Shown here: positions 28,534-37,611 of the stretch, in pieces
How the letters are laid out: every line of letters begins with the position of its first letter
Numbering within the stretch: the stretch's first letter is position 1
Origin: Azomonas tarimensis
Lineage (GTDB): Bacteria; Pseudomonadota; Gammaproteobacteria; Pseudomonadales; Pseudomonadaceae
Assembly (NCBI RefSeq): GCF_042648805.1
Contig: NZ_JBHRXZ010000024.1
Span: forward strand, 488,366 to 552,365
Length of the DNA: 64,000 nucleotides
Direction of reading: 5' to 3'
The notes under the pieces: generated by a model
Seen by the model: only the letters and a program-made list of their open reading frames with translations
Database searches by the model: none
Told to the model about the DNA's origin: nothing
Program-made: the position numbers and the translations under genes

Positions 28534-28983
28534 ATGCTCCAGACTCCCACACCCACACCCACACCCACAGATCTAGAGGTTCCCCCAGGCTTCGAGCCCT
28601 TTCAGAGCACCGCAACGTTCCTCACCCGCTGCGGCGCCATCTACTTCAACCCAGCGCGGCAGGTGCTCGGCGCTCGCATTGAGGCACAACACACGACCTC
28701 TTACGGCAACGCGCACGGCGGCTTCCTGGCCACGCTCGTCGATGTGGCCATCGGCTCGGCGCTGAAAAGGGCCAGCGAGTCGAGCACTCCCTTCCCCACC
28801 ATCACACTCAGTGTCGACTACCTGAGCCCGGTGGCGGAAGGGGCGTGGATCGAGGTGCCGGTGAATATCCATCGCCTGGGCCGCCAGATCAGTCATGCCA
28901 CCTGCACCCTGGTTGAGGGCGAACGGCTCGTCGCGCTGGGACGCGCGGTGTTTGCCAGCGTGAAGCCGGCCCCCGCTCGCTAG
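28534..28983 (+). CDS. PaaI-type hotdog thioesterase 1
   Basis: Probably hydrolyses an acyl-CoA to free acid and CoA, recycling CoA or discarding dead-end thioesters. The 149-residue protein has the PaaI hotdog motif HGGFLATLVDVAIG near residue 67 (active Asp/His-Gly region) and PTITLSVDYLSP near 90. It begins with a PT repeat coded by four perfect CCCACA units (28546-28569). It is divergent from tctC 1-ligase 1 and has a paralogue beside ligase 4. The start has GAAGG upstream. Confidence 0.85.
   Translation: MLQTPTPTPTPTDLEVPPGFEPFQSTATFLTRCGAIYFNPARQVLGARIEAQHTTSYGNAHGGFLATLVDVAIGSALKRASESSTPFPTITLSVDYLSPVAEGAWIEVPVNIHRLGRQISHATCTLVEGERLVALGRAVFASVKPAPAR
28546..28569 (+). repeat. Hexanucleotide repeat (CCCACA) x4
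   Basis: Four perfect units just inside the thioesterase gene, coding for Pro-Thr repeats. Because the unit is 6 bases, length changes keep the reading frame. Confidence 0.9.
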
Positions 28984-29014
28984 GGCCTGAGCCGCCCAGC
29001 ATGGCCGGTACCGG

Positions 29015-29686
29015 TCAAGGCCGCACGACCGTGCAGAAGGTGTCCAGGGGCATCCGCTCGCTCTTCAGCCTGTTCACCGCCGCCTCCGGATCGGCGTACC
29101 CGATCGCCATGCCCGCATGCAGGACCAGTCCGTCCGGCACGCCGAGCAGGGCCTTGACCGTCTGGTGGTAGCGCGTCCAGCAGGCCTGCATGCAGGTGTC
29201 CAGCCCCTGCTCCTTGAGCAGCAGCATCATGGATTGCTGGTACATGCCGAGGTCGGCCCACTGCCCGGGGCCCATCCCGGTTTCGACGAAGAAGAACACC
29301 GCGCAGGGTGCATCGAAGAAACGAAAATTATTGGCGAACCAGGCCAACCGCCGCTCTTTCTCGTCGCGCCCGATTCCCAGCAACCCATACATGGCCTCGC
29401 CCACCCGATAGCGGTAGCCTCGGTAGGGCTCACCCAAGGGCTGCGGGTATACCTGGTAGGCCCGGGGTTCCTCTTGCGCGCCGCTGGCCAGCTTGTCATT
29501 GATGGCGGCGCGGAAGTCATCCAGTGCCCTGCCATGCAGGACGTACAGGCGCCAGGGCTGCAGGTTGCCGCTGGAAGGCGCACGGGCGGCCTGCTGGATG
29601 ACCGACAGCAGGACCTTCAGATTGACGGGCCGGTCCAGGAAGGCCCTGATACTGGCTCGCTGGGCTACCGCATCACTCACATTCAT
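29015..29686 (-). CDS. Nitroreductase-family flavoprotein
   Basis: A 223-residue FMN enzyme of the nitroreductase superfamily. The N-terminal RASIRAFLDRPV and ARAPSSGNLQPWR (about residues 11-47) are the FMN phosphate-binding segments, and GMAIGYADPEAAVN near 193 is the usual C-terminal motif. Roles include reducing nitro compounds, quinones or enones. It is 57 bases after etfA and may be read with it. I chose the ATG at 29686 (GAGG, 7 bases upstream) over a TTG two codons earlier. Confidence 0.85.
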   Translation of the reverse strand: MNVSDAVAQRASIRAFLDRPVNLKVLLSVIQQAARAPSSGNLQPWRLYVLHGRALDDFRAAINDKLASGAQEEPRAYQVYPQPLGEPYRGYRYRVGEAMYGLLGIGRDEKERRLAWFANNFRFFDAPCAVFFFVETGMGPGQWADLGMYQQSMMLLLKEQGLDTCMQACWTRYHQTVKALLGVPDGLVLHAGMAIGYADPEAAVNRLKSERMPLDTFCTVVRP

Positions 29687-29743
29687 TGCCAAGCCTCATG
29701 TAAAAGGCGGGCCGGTCCAGGCGGCCCACCGGACGGCGCACGG

Positions 29744-30673
29744 TCAGATCCGACCTTCCAGCTCCGGCATGATCTCGAACAGGTCGCCTACCAGACCGTA
29801 GTCGGCCACTTGGAAGATCGGCGCGTCCTCGTCCTTGTTGATCGCCACGATCACCTTGGAGTCCTTCATGCCGGCCAGGTGCTGGATGGCACCGGAGATG
29901 CCCACCGCGATGTACAGCTGCGGCGCAACGATCTTGCCGGTTTGCCCCACCTGCATGTCGTTCGGTACGAAGCCGGCATCGACCGCCGCGCGCGAGGCAC
30001 CGACTGCCGCACCGAGCTTGTCGGCCAGCGAGTAGAGGTGTTTGAAGTTGTCGCCGTTCTGCATGCCGCGGCCGCCGGAAACGACGATCTTCGCGCCGGT
30101 CAGCTCCGGACGGTCGGACTTGGCCAGCTCTTCGCCGACAAACGACGACTTGCCGGCATCGCCCGGCCCGGAAACCGGCTCGACGCTCGCGGAGCCACCT
30201 TCGGCGCTGACCGCATCGAACCCGGGCCCGCGCACGGTGATGACCTTGACCGCCGCCGAGGACTGCACGGTGGCGATGGCATTGCCCGCATAAATCGGAC
30301 GCATGAAGGTGTCTGCGCTTTCGACCGAGATGATCTCGGAGATCTGGTCGACGTCGAGCTGAGCCGCCACGCGCGGCATGAAGTTCTTGCCATTGGTGGT
30401 GGTGGCAGCCAGCACATGACTGTAGCCCGTGGCCAGATCAGCGATCAGCGGGGCGACGTTTTCCGGCAGCTGGTGGGCGTAAGCCGCGTGGTCGGCCAGC
30501 AGAACCTTGGACACGCCCGCTACCTTGGCCGCAGCCTCGGCGACCGCGCCACAGCCGGCCCCGGCGACGAGCACGTGGATGTCTCCTCCAATCGCCTGGG
30601 CGGCCGCGACGGTATTCAGGGTAACCGCCGCGAGGACGGCATTGTTGTGTTCCGCGATAACCAGGATTGCCAT
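29744..30673 (-). CDS. etfA: Electron transfer flavoprotein alpha subunit
   Basis: Takes electrons from acyl-CoA dehydrogenases and passes them to ETF:quinone oxidoreductase. The 309-residue alpha subunit has its C-terminal FAD-binding domain with VSGGRGMQNGDNF near residue 200 and GQTGKIVAPQLYIAVGISGAIQH split near 246-268. The start overlaps the etfB stop by one base. The pair lies inside the catabolic region and carries the same control element upstream, so it probably serves the dehydrogenases here. Confidence 0.95.
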   Translation of the reverse strand: MAILVIAEHNNAVLAAVTLNTVAAAQAIGGDIHVLVAGAGCGAVAEAAAKVAGVSKVLLADHAAYAHQLPENVAPLIADLATGYSHVLAATTTNGKNFMPRVAAQLDVDQISEIISVESADTFMRPIYAGNAIATVQSSAAVKVITVRGPGFDAVSAEGGSASVEPVSGPGDAGKSSFVGEELAKSDRPELTGAKIVVSGGRGMQNGDNFKHLYSLADKLGAAVGASRAAVDAGFVPNDMQVGQTGKIVAPQLYIAVGISGAIQHLAGMKDSKVIVAINKDEDAPIFQVADYGLVGDLFEIMPELEGRI

Positions 30674-31422
30674 CAGATCACCTTCGCCTCGTTCTTCAGT
30701 TTCTCGACCAGTTCTTCCACCGACTTGACCTTCACCCCTGCACTGCGGGGGGCGGGCGCCTCAACTTTCAGCGTGGTCAGGGTGGAGATGGTGGCGACTC
30801 CGAGTGCATCAGGAGTGACGATTTCCAGCGGCTTCTTCTTGGCCTTCATGATGCTTGGCAGCGAGGCATAGCGCGGCTCGTTCAGACGCAGGTCGGTGGT
30901 GACGATGGCCGGCAGGTCGAGCGCGACCGTTTGCAGGCCGCCATCGATCTCCCGGGTCACGTTGACCTTGTCACCGCTGACCTCGACCTTCGAGGCGAAG
31001 GTGCCCTGCGGATAACCGGTCAGCGCGCCGAGCATCTGGCCGGTCTGGTTGTTATCGCTGTCGATCGCCTGCTTGCCGAGAATCACCAGCTGCGGCTGTT
31101 CCCTGTCGACCACGGCCTTGAGCAGCTTGGCCACGGCCAGGGAACCGAGCGCTTCGCTCGATTCGACGAGGATGGCCCGGTCGGCGCCGAGAGCCAACGC
31201 CGTGCGCAACTGCTCCTGGGCGGCGGTCGGGCCGATCGAGGCCACGATGATCTCGCTGGCTACGCCCTGCTCTTTCAGGCGCACGGCCTCTTCCACGGCG
31301 ATTTCGCAGAAGGGATTCATCGACATCTTGACGTTGGCGAGATCAACATCGGCGTTGTCCGCCTTCACGCGGACCTTCACGTTGAAGTCGACCACTCGTT
31401 TTACCGTTACCAGTATTTTCAT
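30673..31422 (-). CDS. etfB: Electron transfer flavoprotein beta subunit
   Basis: The AMP-binding subunit of ETF, 249 residues. The family features MKILVTVKRVVDFNVKV at the start, NPFCEIAVEEAVRLKE near 37 and the signature region VTREIDGGLQTVALDLPAIVT near 155-175 are present. It is first in the etfBA unit. The start has GAGGAA upstream. Genes for ETF:quinone oxidoreductase are not in the window, so the general cellular one must be used. Confidence 0.95.
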   Translation of the reverse strand: MKILVTVKRVVDFNVKVRVKADNADVDLANVKMSMNPFCEIAVEEAVRLKEQGVASEIIVASIGPTAAQEQLRTALALGADRAILVESSEALGSLAVAKLLKAVVDREQPQLVILGKQAIDSDNNQTGQMLGALTGYPQGTFASKVEVSGDKVNVTREIDGGLQTVALDLPAIVTTDLRLNEPRYASLPSIMKAKKKPLEIVTPDALGVATISTLTTLKVEAPAPRSAGVKVKSVEELVEKLKNEAKVI

Positions 31423-31504
31423 CCGTTCCTCTTTTTCGTCATTCCCAGCCGCACACTTGCGTTACCGGCCATGGACACAGCCTGCCGCTCCGAACGGCTG
31501 CCGA

Positions 31505-31545
31505 CAATGGCAGCCGGGACCGTTCGGCATGTGCGAAAAATGACG
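31505..31545 (-). promoter_or_regulatory. Shared bipartite element F (for etfBA)
   Basis: CAATGGC at 31505-31511, then TGCGAAAAATGACG from 31532. One base of the second TGGC is missing. The first half is 86 bases before the etfB start. Element J begins two bases beyond it in the opposite direction. Confidence 0.55.
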
Positions 31546-31547
31546 AG

Positions 31548-31589
31548 ACTGGCGTTTTTCGTCAGCCAACCCGCTCGGAGGCGCCATTG
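31548..31589 (+). promoter_or_regulatory. Shared bipartite element J (for the membrane permease)
   Basis: Read on the minus strand: CAATGGC at 31589-31583, then a weaker second half TGACGAAAAACGCCA 22 nt further. The first half is 94 bases before the permease start. Confidence 0.45.
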
Positions 31590-31679
31590 ACGCCCTGGCG
31601 AGCGGCTGCGAGGCTCAACCTCAGGCGTGGCGCGCCGTCGCGTTGCTCCGATCCGTTGTTCTCATCGAGCCCGCCGCGC

Positions 31680-33059
31680 ATGAACACTCCCAATGCCGCC
31701 ACCAATGACCGATCGCCTGCCAGCCCGCTCGGCCTGCAAGTGCTGCTGCCGTTATCGGTGCTGCTGGTGCTACTCGGCCTGATTACCCGAGCCCCACTGC
31801 TCGGCGTGACCGGCGGCGCGCTGATGGTCGCCTTCTTCGTGCGCTACTGGAGTTCGCTGATGCCCTACCCGCGCCGCCTGGGCGTGGTGACCCTGGCGAC
31901 GACCCTGTGGTGGCTCCTCCAGGGCGGCAGCGGCGCGGAACTGCAACGCGCGCTCGGCTCGGCGGCTTACTACGGCACCTTCATCGGCGCACTCGGCCTG
32001 ATGCACGCCGTGGTCAAGCGCCTGCCTCAGGTCAGCGGGCTGCACCGCATCCTCCTGGCCGGCCCCAGCCGATGGCTTTATCCGAGTTACCTGTTCAGCG
32101 CCTTTGCCATCAGCTCGGTGCTCAGTTTCGGCATGCTGAACCTGGTCTGCAGCTCGCTGCAGCACCACCTGGATCGGCAGTCGTACACCGATGCCCAGCG
32201 CCGCGGAGGTCAGCGCGGTGTGATGGTCACTGCGCTGCGCGGCTTCGCGCTGGTACCGCTGATTGCGCCAACCAGCGTGACGGTGGCGATTCTCTCCCGT
32301 GAGTTGCCAGGGCTGACCTGGAGCGCACTGTTGCCGTACGGTCTGCTCTGCGCGCTGGTGCTGCTGGTACTCGGTTGGCCGGCGGAAACGGCGCGCCTGA
32401 GCCTCCTCGGCCATACCGATACTCCCGAGGAGGGCCCACGGCGGGAGCCGATGATACCCTTGCTGCTGACCTGTCTGGCGGCACTCGCCCTCATCGCCGG
32501 GCTGGCCTCGTTCAGCTGGCTATCGGCAACCCAGGCTGCCATGGTTCTCATCCCCGTAGGAGTTGTCGCCTTTCTCTTCAGGACACTGCCAACAACGGCG
32601 GTTGGTCGGGAGGTGACCGACACACTGGCCGGCATGCGCAACGAAATCTTCATCTTCGCAGCGTCAGGCTTGCTCGGCGGTCTGGTCGCGGCCCTGGTGC
32701 CGGTCGGCGAGCTCGCCCCGCTGTTCAGCAGCACGCCGCTGGGGCCGTTCATCCTGGGGAGCATCGCCATGGTGAGCATCATCGTGCTGGCGCTCGCCGG
32801 CGTCGCGCCGATCATCACCTTGAACCTGTGCGCCGGCCTGCTGGTGCCGCTGGCCGACCGTGGCGTGCCGATCATGCAGCCCGCGGTCGCCCTGCTGGCG
32901 GGGTTCTCGCTGGCCATGCTGCTGTCGCCCTACGGGCCGTCGGCCTTGATGCTGTCCCGCTACGCGCAGATTTCGCCGTGGAACATCGCGTTCCGCTGGA
33001 ATGGCCGCTTCGCCCTGCTGGCGATCGTGCCCCTGCTGGCGATCGCCTGGATCGCCTAG
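31680..33059 (+). CDS. Polytopic membrane transporter of unknown specificity
   Basis: A 459-residue protein with about 11-12 hydrophobic segments. Two related halves seem to meet at a charged loop near residues 240-260 (HTDTPEEGPRREP), a layout common in the ion-transporter superfamily of carboxylate and cation permeases. I do not recognise the family. Its place between etfBA and the dehydrogenase genes, with the same upstream element, suggests that it moves the substrate or a product. I chose the ATG at 31680; the frame is open 93 bases further upstream. Confidence 0.6.
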   Translation: MNTPNAATNDRSPASPLGLQVLLPLSVLLVLLGLITRAPLLGVTGGALMVAFFVRYWSSLMPYPRRLGVVTLATTLWWLLQGGSGAELQRALGSAAYYGTFIGALGLMHAVVKRLPQVSGLHRILLAGPSRWLYPSYLFSAFAISSVLSFGMLNLVCSSLQHHLDRQSYTDAQRRGGQRGVMVTALRGFALVPLIAPTSVTVAILSRELPGLTWSALLPYGLLCALVLLVLGWPAETARLSLLGHTDTPEEGPRREPMIPLLLTCLAALALIAGLASFSWLSATQAAMVLIPVGVVAFLFRTLPTTAVGREVTDTLAGMRNEIFIFAASGLLGGLVAALVPVGELAPLFSSTPLGPFILGSIAMVSIIVLALAGVAPIITLNLCAGLLVPLADRGVPIMQPAVALLAGFSLAMLLSPYGPSALMLSRYAQISPWNIAFRWNGRFALLAIVPLLAIAWIA

Positions 33060-33093
33060 CCGGACTTTATGAAGCCTGGAAAGTGGCTAGGCG
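33053..33093. terminator. Bidirectional stem-loop holding both stop codons
   Basis: CGCCTAGCC (33053-33061) pairs with GGCTAGGCG (33085-33093); after a two-base bulge ACTTT (33064-33068) pairs with AAAGT (33080-33084). The TAG stops of the permease and of the converging dehydrogenase gene lie in the two arms. Confidence 0.6.
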
Positions 33094-34229
33094 GCCTCGA
33101 TCAGTGCGGCATAGGCATCGAGATGATGATCGTCATCGCCCAGTTCATGGCTGGCCATGACCAGCCGTTTGGCGTAATGGCCCAGGCTGTATTCCCAGGT
33201 CAGCCCGATACCGCCGTGCAGCTGGATAGCCTGCTCGGCGATGTAGCGACCGGCCCGCACGCAGATGTACTTGGCTGCGGCCAGCGCCCGGCTGCGCTCG
33301 GTTGATTCGTCAGCGTCGGCGTAACTGGCCGCGAGCACCGTCATGCTGGTGGCCAGTTCCAGTTCCGTCTGCATGTCCACCATCCGATGTTGCAAGGCCT
33401 GGAACTGACCGATCGGCTGACCGAACTGGCGGCGCGTCTTCAGGTAATCCAGGGTCAGCTCACAGGCCACCTGCATGGCCCCGACCATGTCGGCGCACTG
33501 CGCCGCGATCGCCCGCCCTTGCTGATAGCGCATCGCGGCAAGCGCCTCACCCGGCTCGCCGAGCAGGTGCTCGGCGCCGATGAAGACGTCATCCAGGAAC
33601 AGATCGCTGGCCCTACGCCCGTCCATGGTCGGATAGGCGCGGCGCGCCACACCTGCCGCCTCGGGATCGACCATGAACACACTGATCCCGTGCGGATCAT
33701 GCGAGGCGCCAGCCACCCGCGCTGATACCAGTATCTGGTCGGCGGCGTGGCCACCCATCACCACAGCCTTGCGCCCTGACAGCCGCCAGCCGCCCTCGAC
33801 TCGTTCGGCATGGGTCTGCACGGCATGAAGCTGGTAATGATTCTGCGGTTCCTCGAAAGCCACCGCAAACCTGACCTCGCCGCTGCCCAGGCGCGGCAAC
33901 CAGTGGTCCAGCTGTGCCTCGCTGCCCAATTGAGCGAGCAGGCCGCTGCCGAGAACGGCCGATTGCAGGTAGGGCTCGAGGGTCAGGCCACGGCCCAGTT
34001 CGGTCATGACCAGCATCACTTCGACGCCACCGCCACCGAAGCCACCGTACGCCTCGGGTAGCGCCACCGCGCACAGACCCAGCTCGCTGAGCTGCTGCCA
34101 GAACGCTGATGAAAAACCCTCGGCTAACGCGGAAAAGGACTGCCTGTGCTCGAAGCCGTATTCGGTACGCACCAAGCGGGAGATCGCCTGCTGGAGCATC
34201 CTCTGCTCGTCGGTCAGGTTGAAGTTCAT
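33087..34229 (-). CDS. Acyl-CoA dehydrogenase, PimD-like small subunit
   Basis: A 380-residue flavoprotein-fold subunit (MNFNLTDEQRMLQQAISRLV). It resembles the small subunit of the heteromeric pimeloyl-CoA dehydrogenase type, also seen in steroid side-chain dehydrogenases. The C-terminal HGGIGLTWEYSLGHYAKR near 340 is present, but the usual YEG-type catalytic Glu region at the end is missing. This fits a subunit that needs its partner. It directly follows the PimC-like gene, 10 bases downstream. The start at 34229 was chosen by the family N-terminus. Confidence 0.85.
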   Translation of the reverse strand: MNFNLTDEQRMLQQAISRLVRTEYGFEHRQSFSALAEGFSSAFWQQLSELGLCAVALPEAYGGFGGGGVEVMLVMTELGRGLTLEPYLQSAVLGSGLLAQLGSEAQLDHWLPRLGSGEVRFAVAFEEPQNHYQLHAVQTHAERVEGGWRLSGRKAVVMGGHAADQILVSARVAGASHDPHGISVFMVDPEAAGVARRAYPTMDGRRASDLFLDDVFIGAEHLLGEPGEALAAMRYQQGRAIAAQCADMVGAMQVACELTLDYLKTRRQFGQPIGQFQALQHRMVDMQTELELATSMTVLAASYADADESTERSRALAAAKYICVRAGRYIAEQAIQLHGGIGLTWEYSLGHYAKRLVMASHELGDDDHHLDAYAALIEAA

Positions 34230-34239
34230 GGGTATCCCC

Positions 34240-35436
34240 TTACAGACCGAGAATCGCCTTGGCGACGATGTTTTTCTGAATTTCGTTCGAGCCGCCATAG
34301 ATCGAGCTTTTGCGCATGTTGAAGTACTGCCCTGCCAACGCCGCGCTGTAGTCGGCATGCAGGGGCTCGCCGACATGCTCGGGTTGCAGCTCATCGTTGA
34401 GATACGGTAGCGCATACGGCCCTATCACCTTGCGCAGCAGATGGGTGATCGCCTGGCGAATTTCCGTGCCCTTGATCTTCAGGATCGAGGATTCCGGGCC
34501 CGGCACGCCGCCGTCCGAGGCCGCCGCGACGATGCGCAGCGTGCTCGCTTCGATGGCCATCAGCTGCATCTCGATATCGGCCACCTGTGCGCGAAACAGC
34601 GGGTCGTCGAGCATCGGCCGGCCGTTTCGAAGCTCCCGCCGCGCGACATTCTTCAGTTGCGCCAGCGCAGCCTTGGATGCGCCAACCCCGGCCAGGCCGG
34701 TCCGCTCATGGGCAAGCAGGTACTTGGCGCAAGTCCAGCCGGCGTTCTCCTCGCCGACGAGATTCTCGACCGGCACGCGCACGTCATTAAGGAACACCTC
34801 GTTGACCTCGAAGGTGCCGTCCAGCAAGGTAATCGGCCGCACGCTGACACCGGGGGCGTCCATGTCCAGCAGCAGGAAGCTGATCCCGCGCTGGGGCTGC
34901 GCGTCCGGGTCGGTGCGCACCAGACAGAACATTCGGTTGGCATGCTGGCCCAGCGTGGTCCAGGTCTTCTGGCCGTTGACCGCGTAATGATCGCCGTCGC
35001 GAACCGCGCGAGTGGACAGGCTAGCCAGGTCGGAGCCGGCGCCAGGTTCGGAATATCCCTGACACCACCAGTCTTCCCCGGACAGGATCCGCGGCAGGTA
35101 GTAGCGCTTTTGTGCTTCGGTGCCGAAGCGGATGATCACCGGGCCGACCATATTCACGCCGAAGGGCAGCAGCCGCGGTGCGTGGAAGGCCGCGCATTCT
35201 TCTTCGAAGATGTGCTTTTCCATCGCCCCCCAGGTGGTGCCACCGTACTCGACCGGCCAACCCGGGGCATACCAGCCTTGCTGCGCAACGATGTTCTGCC
35301 AGCACAGATAGTCCTCGCGCGACAGGTGCTTGCCCAGCCGCACCCGCTCGGCCAGCGCCGGCGGTAGTTTCGCTGATAAAAATGTCCGGACTTCCTCACG
35401 GAAGGCGAGCTGTTCTGCTGAATAACCCAGGTTCAT
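34240..35436 (-). CDS. Acyl-CoA dehydrogenase, PimC-like large subunit
   Basis: A 398-residue acyl-CoA dehydrogenase. The segments GWYAPGWPVEYGGT near 53, WWCQGYSEPGAGSDLASL near 122 and NGQKTWTTLGQHANRMF near 148 closely match PimC-type large subunits. The C-terminal motif is SIYGGSNEIQKNIVAK, with Gly where many family members have the catalytic Glu. The ATG overlaps the upstream MFE-1-like gene stop (ATGA). Together with the next gene it probably forms an alpha2beta2 enzyme that oxidises an acyl-CoA with a bulky or polar tail. Confidence 0.88.
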   Translation of the reverse strand: MNLGYSAEQLAFREEVRTFLSAKLPPALAERVRLGKHLSREDYLCWQNIVAQQGWYAPGWPVEYGGTTWGAMEKHIFEEECAAFHAPRLLPFGVNMVGPVIIRFGTEAQKRYYLPRILSGEDWWCQGYSEPGAGSDLASLSTRAVRDGDHYAVNGQKTWTTLGQHANRMFCLVRTDPDAQPQRGISFLLLDMDAPGVSVRPITLLDGTFEVNEVFLNDVRVPVENLVGEENAGWTCAKYLLAHERTGLAGVGASKAALAQLKNVARRELRNGRPMLDDPLFRAQVADIEMQLMAIEASTLRIVAAASDGGVPGPESSILKIKGTEIRQAITHLLRKVIGPYALPYLNDELQPEHVGEPLHADYSAALAGQYFNMRKSSIYGGSNEIQKNIVAKAILGL

Positions 35437-37574
35437 AGACTGGCCCCTACGAGAGGCTTAGGCACCACGGCCGGTCGGTCGGGCTGCCAATCGGTCAGCG
35501 TGCCGCCTCCGGCCACCGCCCGCTCCAGCAGCGGCGCGGGCGCCCACCAGTCACCGTGTTCGGCATGGAAGGCCCTGATCCGTTCGAGCACACGATCGAG
35601 CCCAAGCTGGTCGGCGTAGAACATCGGCCCACCCCTCCAGGCAGGGAATCCGTAGCCGTTGATGAAGATCGCGTCGATATCGCTGGCCCGCTGGGCGATG
35701 CCTTCTTCAAGGATCTTCGCGCCCTCATTGATCAGCGCGAATATCGTCCGCTCGATGATGAGCGCCTCGTCCGGCAGGCGCCGCTCGATGCCGCGGTCCT
35801 GCGAGGCAGCCTCCAGCATGGGCAGCAAATCTGGATTTTCCTGCGGTGTGCGGCTGCCGCCCTCGTACCGGTAATAACCGGCGCCAGTCTTCTGCCCGAA
35901 CATGCCAGCGGCACACAGCCGGTCGGAAATGGTCGGCCAGCGCAGGTGGGCCGGCGCATGCGCACGCTGACGGCGGCGAATGGCCAGGCCGACGTCCAGC
36001 CCGGACAGGTCGCGTACGGCAAATGGCCCCATGGCCATGCCGAACCGCCGCAAGGCGTCATCGACCTGTTGCGGCGTGGCGCCTTCCTCGAGCAAAAACT
36101 CGGCCTCACGTCCGTACTGGAACAACATTCGATTGCCGACGAAGCCGTCACACACGCCTACCACCACAGCGGTTTTCTTCAGCCGTCTGCCAAGCGCCAT
36201 GGCCGTGGCCAGGGTGTCGTCCGAGGTGCGCGCACCTCGGACCACTTCGAGCAACGGCATTACGTTGGCCGGCGCGAAGAAGTGCAGGCCGACCACCGCT
36301 TCGGGGCGCCGGGTGAACGCGGCGATCTCATCGAAATTCAGCGACGAGGTATTGGTCGCCAGAATCGCCCCGGGGCGACAGACCGCATCGAGGCGTTGAA
36401 ACACCTGGCGCTTGACCTCGACGTCTTCGAACACAGCCTCGACCACGAGGTCGACGTCGGCCAGCGCGGCGTAGTCGGTGACGCCCTCGATCAGAGCCAT
36501 GCGCCGCTCGACGCTCTCGGCGTCGAGACTGCCGTGCCTGACGCTCGCCGCGTAGGTGTTCTGCGCCCGTTGCAAGGCACGGCCCAACGCCGCCTTGTCG
36601 ACTTCGACCAGCTTGACCGGTATGCCGGCATTGGCGAACGACAGCGCAATGCCGACGCCCATGGTGCCGCCGCCCACCACTGCGGCGTGCGTGACGGGCC
36701 GTGACGTCACGTCGCGGCTCAAACCGGCAATCTTGCGCACAGTGCGCTCGGCAAAGAAGCGATGGATCAGCGCGGCGCTCTGTGGCGAAGCCCTGCATTG
36801 CGCGAACAGTGCCTTCTCGCGCGCGAGTCCGTCCGCCATCGGCAGGCCGGTGGCCGCCTCGACGGCCTCGATGGCGCGCTGTGGTGCGAACAAATGTGGT
36901 TTGCGCCTGGCGAGGTCGGCGCGCACGGCCTCGAACAAGCCGGCATGATCGCCCGCCAGGCGATCGCTACGGTCGTCGGTGCGACGCAAGGCCAGGGCCT
37001 CCGTAGGCTGCTCCTTCACGAACCTGAAAGCCGCTTCCAGCGCATCGCCGTGGAACACTGCATCGACCAGTCCCGCCTCCAATCCCTGGGGTGCCGGGAT
37101 CGGTGCGCCGTGCACGATCATCTCGAGCGCCAGCGGCACCCCGACCAGCCGGGGCAGGCGCTGAGTCCCGCCTGCGCCTGGCAACAAGCCGAGGGTCACC
37201 TCTGGCAACCCGAGGCGGGCGCCCTGTTCAGCGAGCCGGTAATGGCAGGCCATGGCCAGCTCCAGGCCGCCGCCGAGCGCGGCGCCACGAATCGCGGCGA
37301 TACAGGGCTTGCTCATGGCCGCAATGCGCACGGCGAGCTCCGGCAGCGTCGGTGACTGTGACGGGCGGCCAAACTCGCGGATATCGGCGCCGCTGAGAAA
37401 CTGCGCGCCGGCGCCCACCAGCACCACCGCCTCCTGCGCGAGGTCGGCCTCGGCGGCTGCCAGTGCCTCCCACAACCCCTGCCGAACCGGAAAGCTCAGG
37501 GCATTGACCGGGGGGTTGTCGACGATGACGAAGGTGATCGCCTCGCGCTGCTCTATCCTGACGACATCGGCCAT
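35433..37574 (-). CDS. Bifunctional enoyl-CoA hydratase/3-hydroxyacyl-CoA dehydrogenase (EHHADH/PimF-like)
   Basis: Hydrates trans-2-enoyl-CoA and oxidises the (S)-3-hydroxyacyl-CoA with NAD. The 713 residues hold a crotonase domain (about 1-190; oxyanion segments GAQFLSGADIREF near 56 and RGAALGGGLELA near 95; VTLGLLPGAGGTQRLPR near 126) and a dehydrogenase domain (GGGTMGVGIALSFA near 298, then HFFAPANVMPLLEVV near 428). Length, order and motifs match the peroxisomal L-bifunctional enzyme rather than FadB. The start has AGGAGG upstream. Confidence 0.92.
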   Translation of the reverse strand: MADVVRIEQREAITFVIVDNPPVNALSFPVRQGLWEALAAAEADLAQEAVVLVGAGAQFLSGADIREFGRPSQSPTLPELAVRIAAMSKPCIAAIRGAALGGGLELAMACHYRLAEQGARLGLPEVTLGLLPGAGGTQRLPRLVGVPLALEMIVHGAPIPAPQGLEAGLVDAVFHGDALEAAFRFVKEQPTEALALRRTDDRSDRLAGDHAGLFEAVRADLARRKPHLFAPQRAIEAVEAATGLPMADGLAREKALFAQCRASPQSAALIHRFFAERTVRKIAGLSRDVTSRPVTHAAVVGGGTMGVGIALSFANAGIPVKLVEVDKAALGRALQRAQNTYAASVRHGSLDAESVERRMALIEGVTDYAALADVDLVVEAVFEDVEVKRQVFQRLDAVCRPGAILATNTSSLNFDEIAAFTRRPEAVVGLHFFAPANVMPLLEVVRGARTSDDTLATAMALGRRLKKTAVVVGVCDGFVGNRMLFQYGREAEFLLEEGATPQQVDDALRRFGMAMGPFAVRDLSGLDVGLAIRRRQRAHAPAHLRWPTISDRLCAAGMFGQKTGAGYYRYEGGSRTPQENPDLLPMLEAASQDRGIERRLPDEALIIERTIFALINEGAKILEEGIAQRASDIDAIFINGYGFPAWRGGPMFYADQLGLDRVLERIRAFHAEHGDWWAPAPLLERAVAGGGTLTDWQPDRPAVVPKPLVGASL

Positions 37575-37611
37575 GGGGCCTCCTGGGATTTACGGATGGG
37601 CAGTGGTGGGG

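Noticed and set aside
29117..30871. A 584-codon plus-strand open frame
   Set aside because: It lies opposite the nitroreductase, etfA and etfB genes. The composition is that of an antisense shadow in GC-rich DNA.
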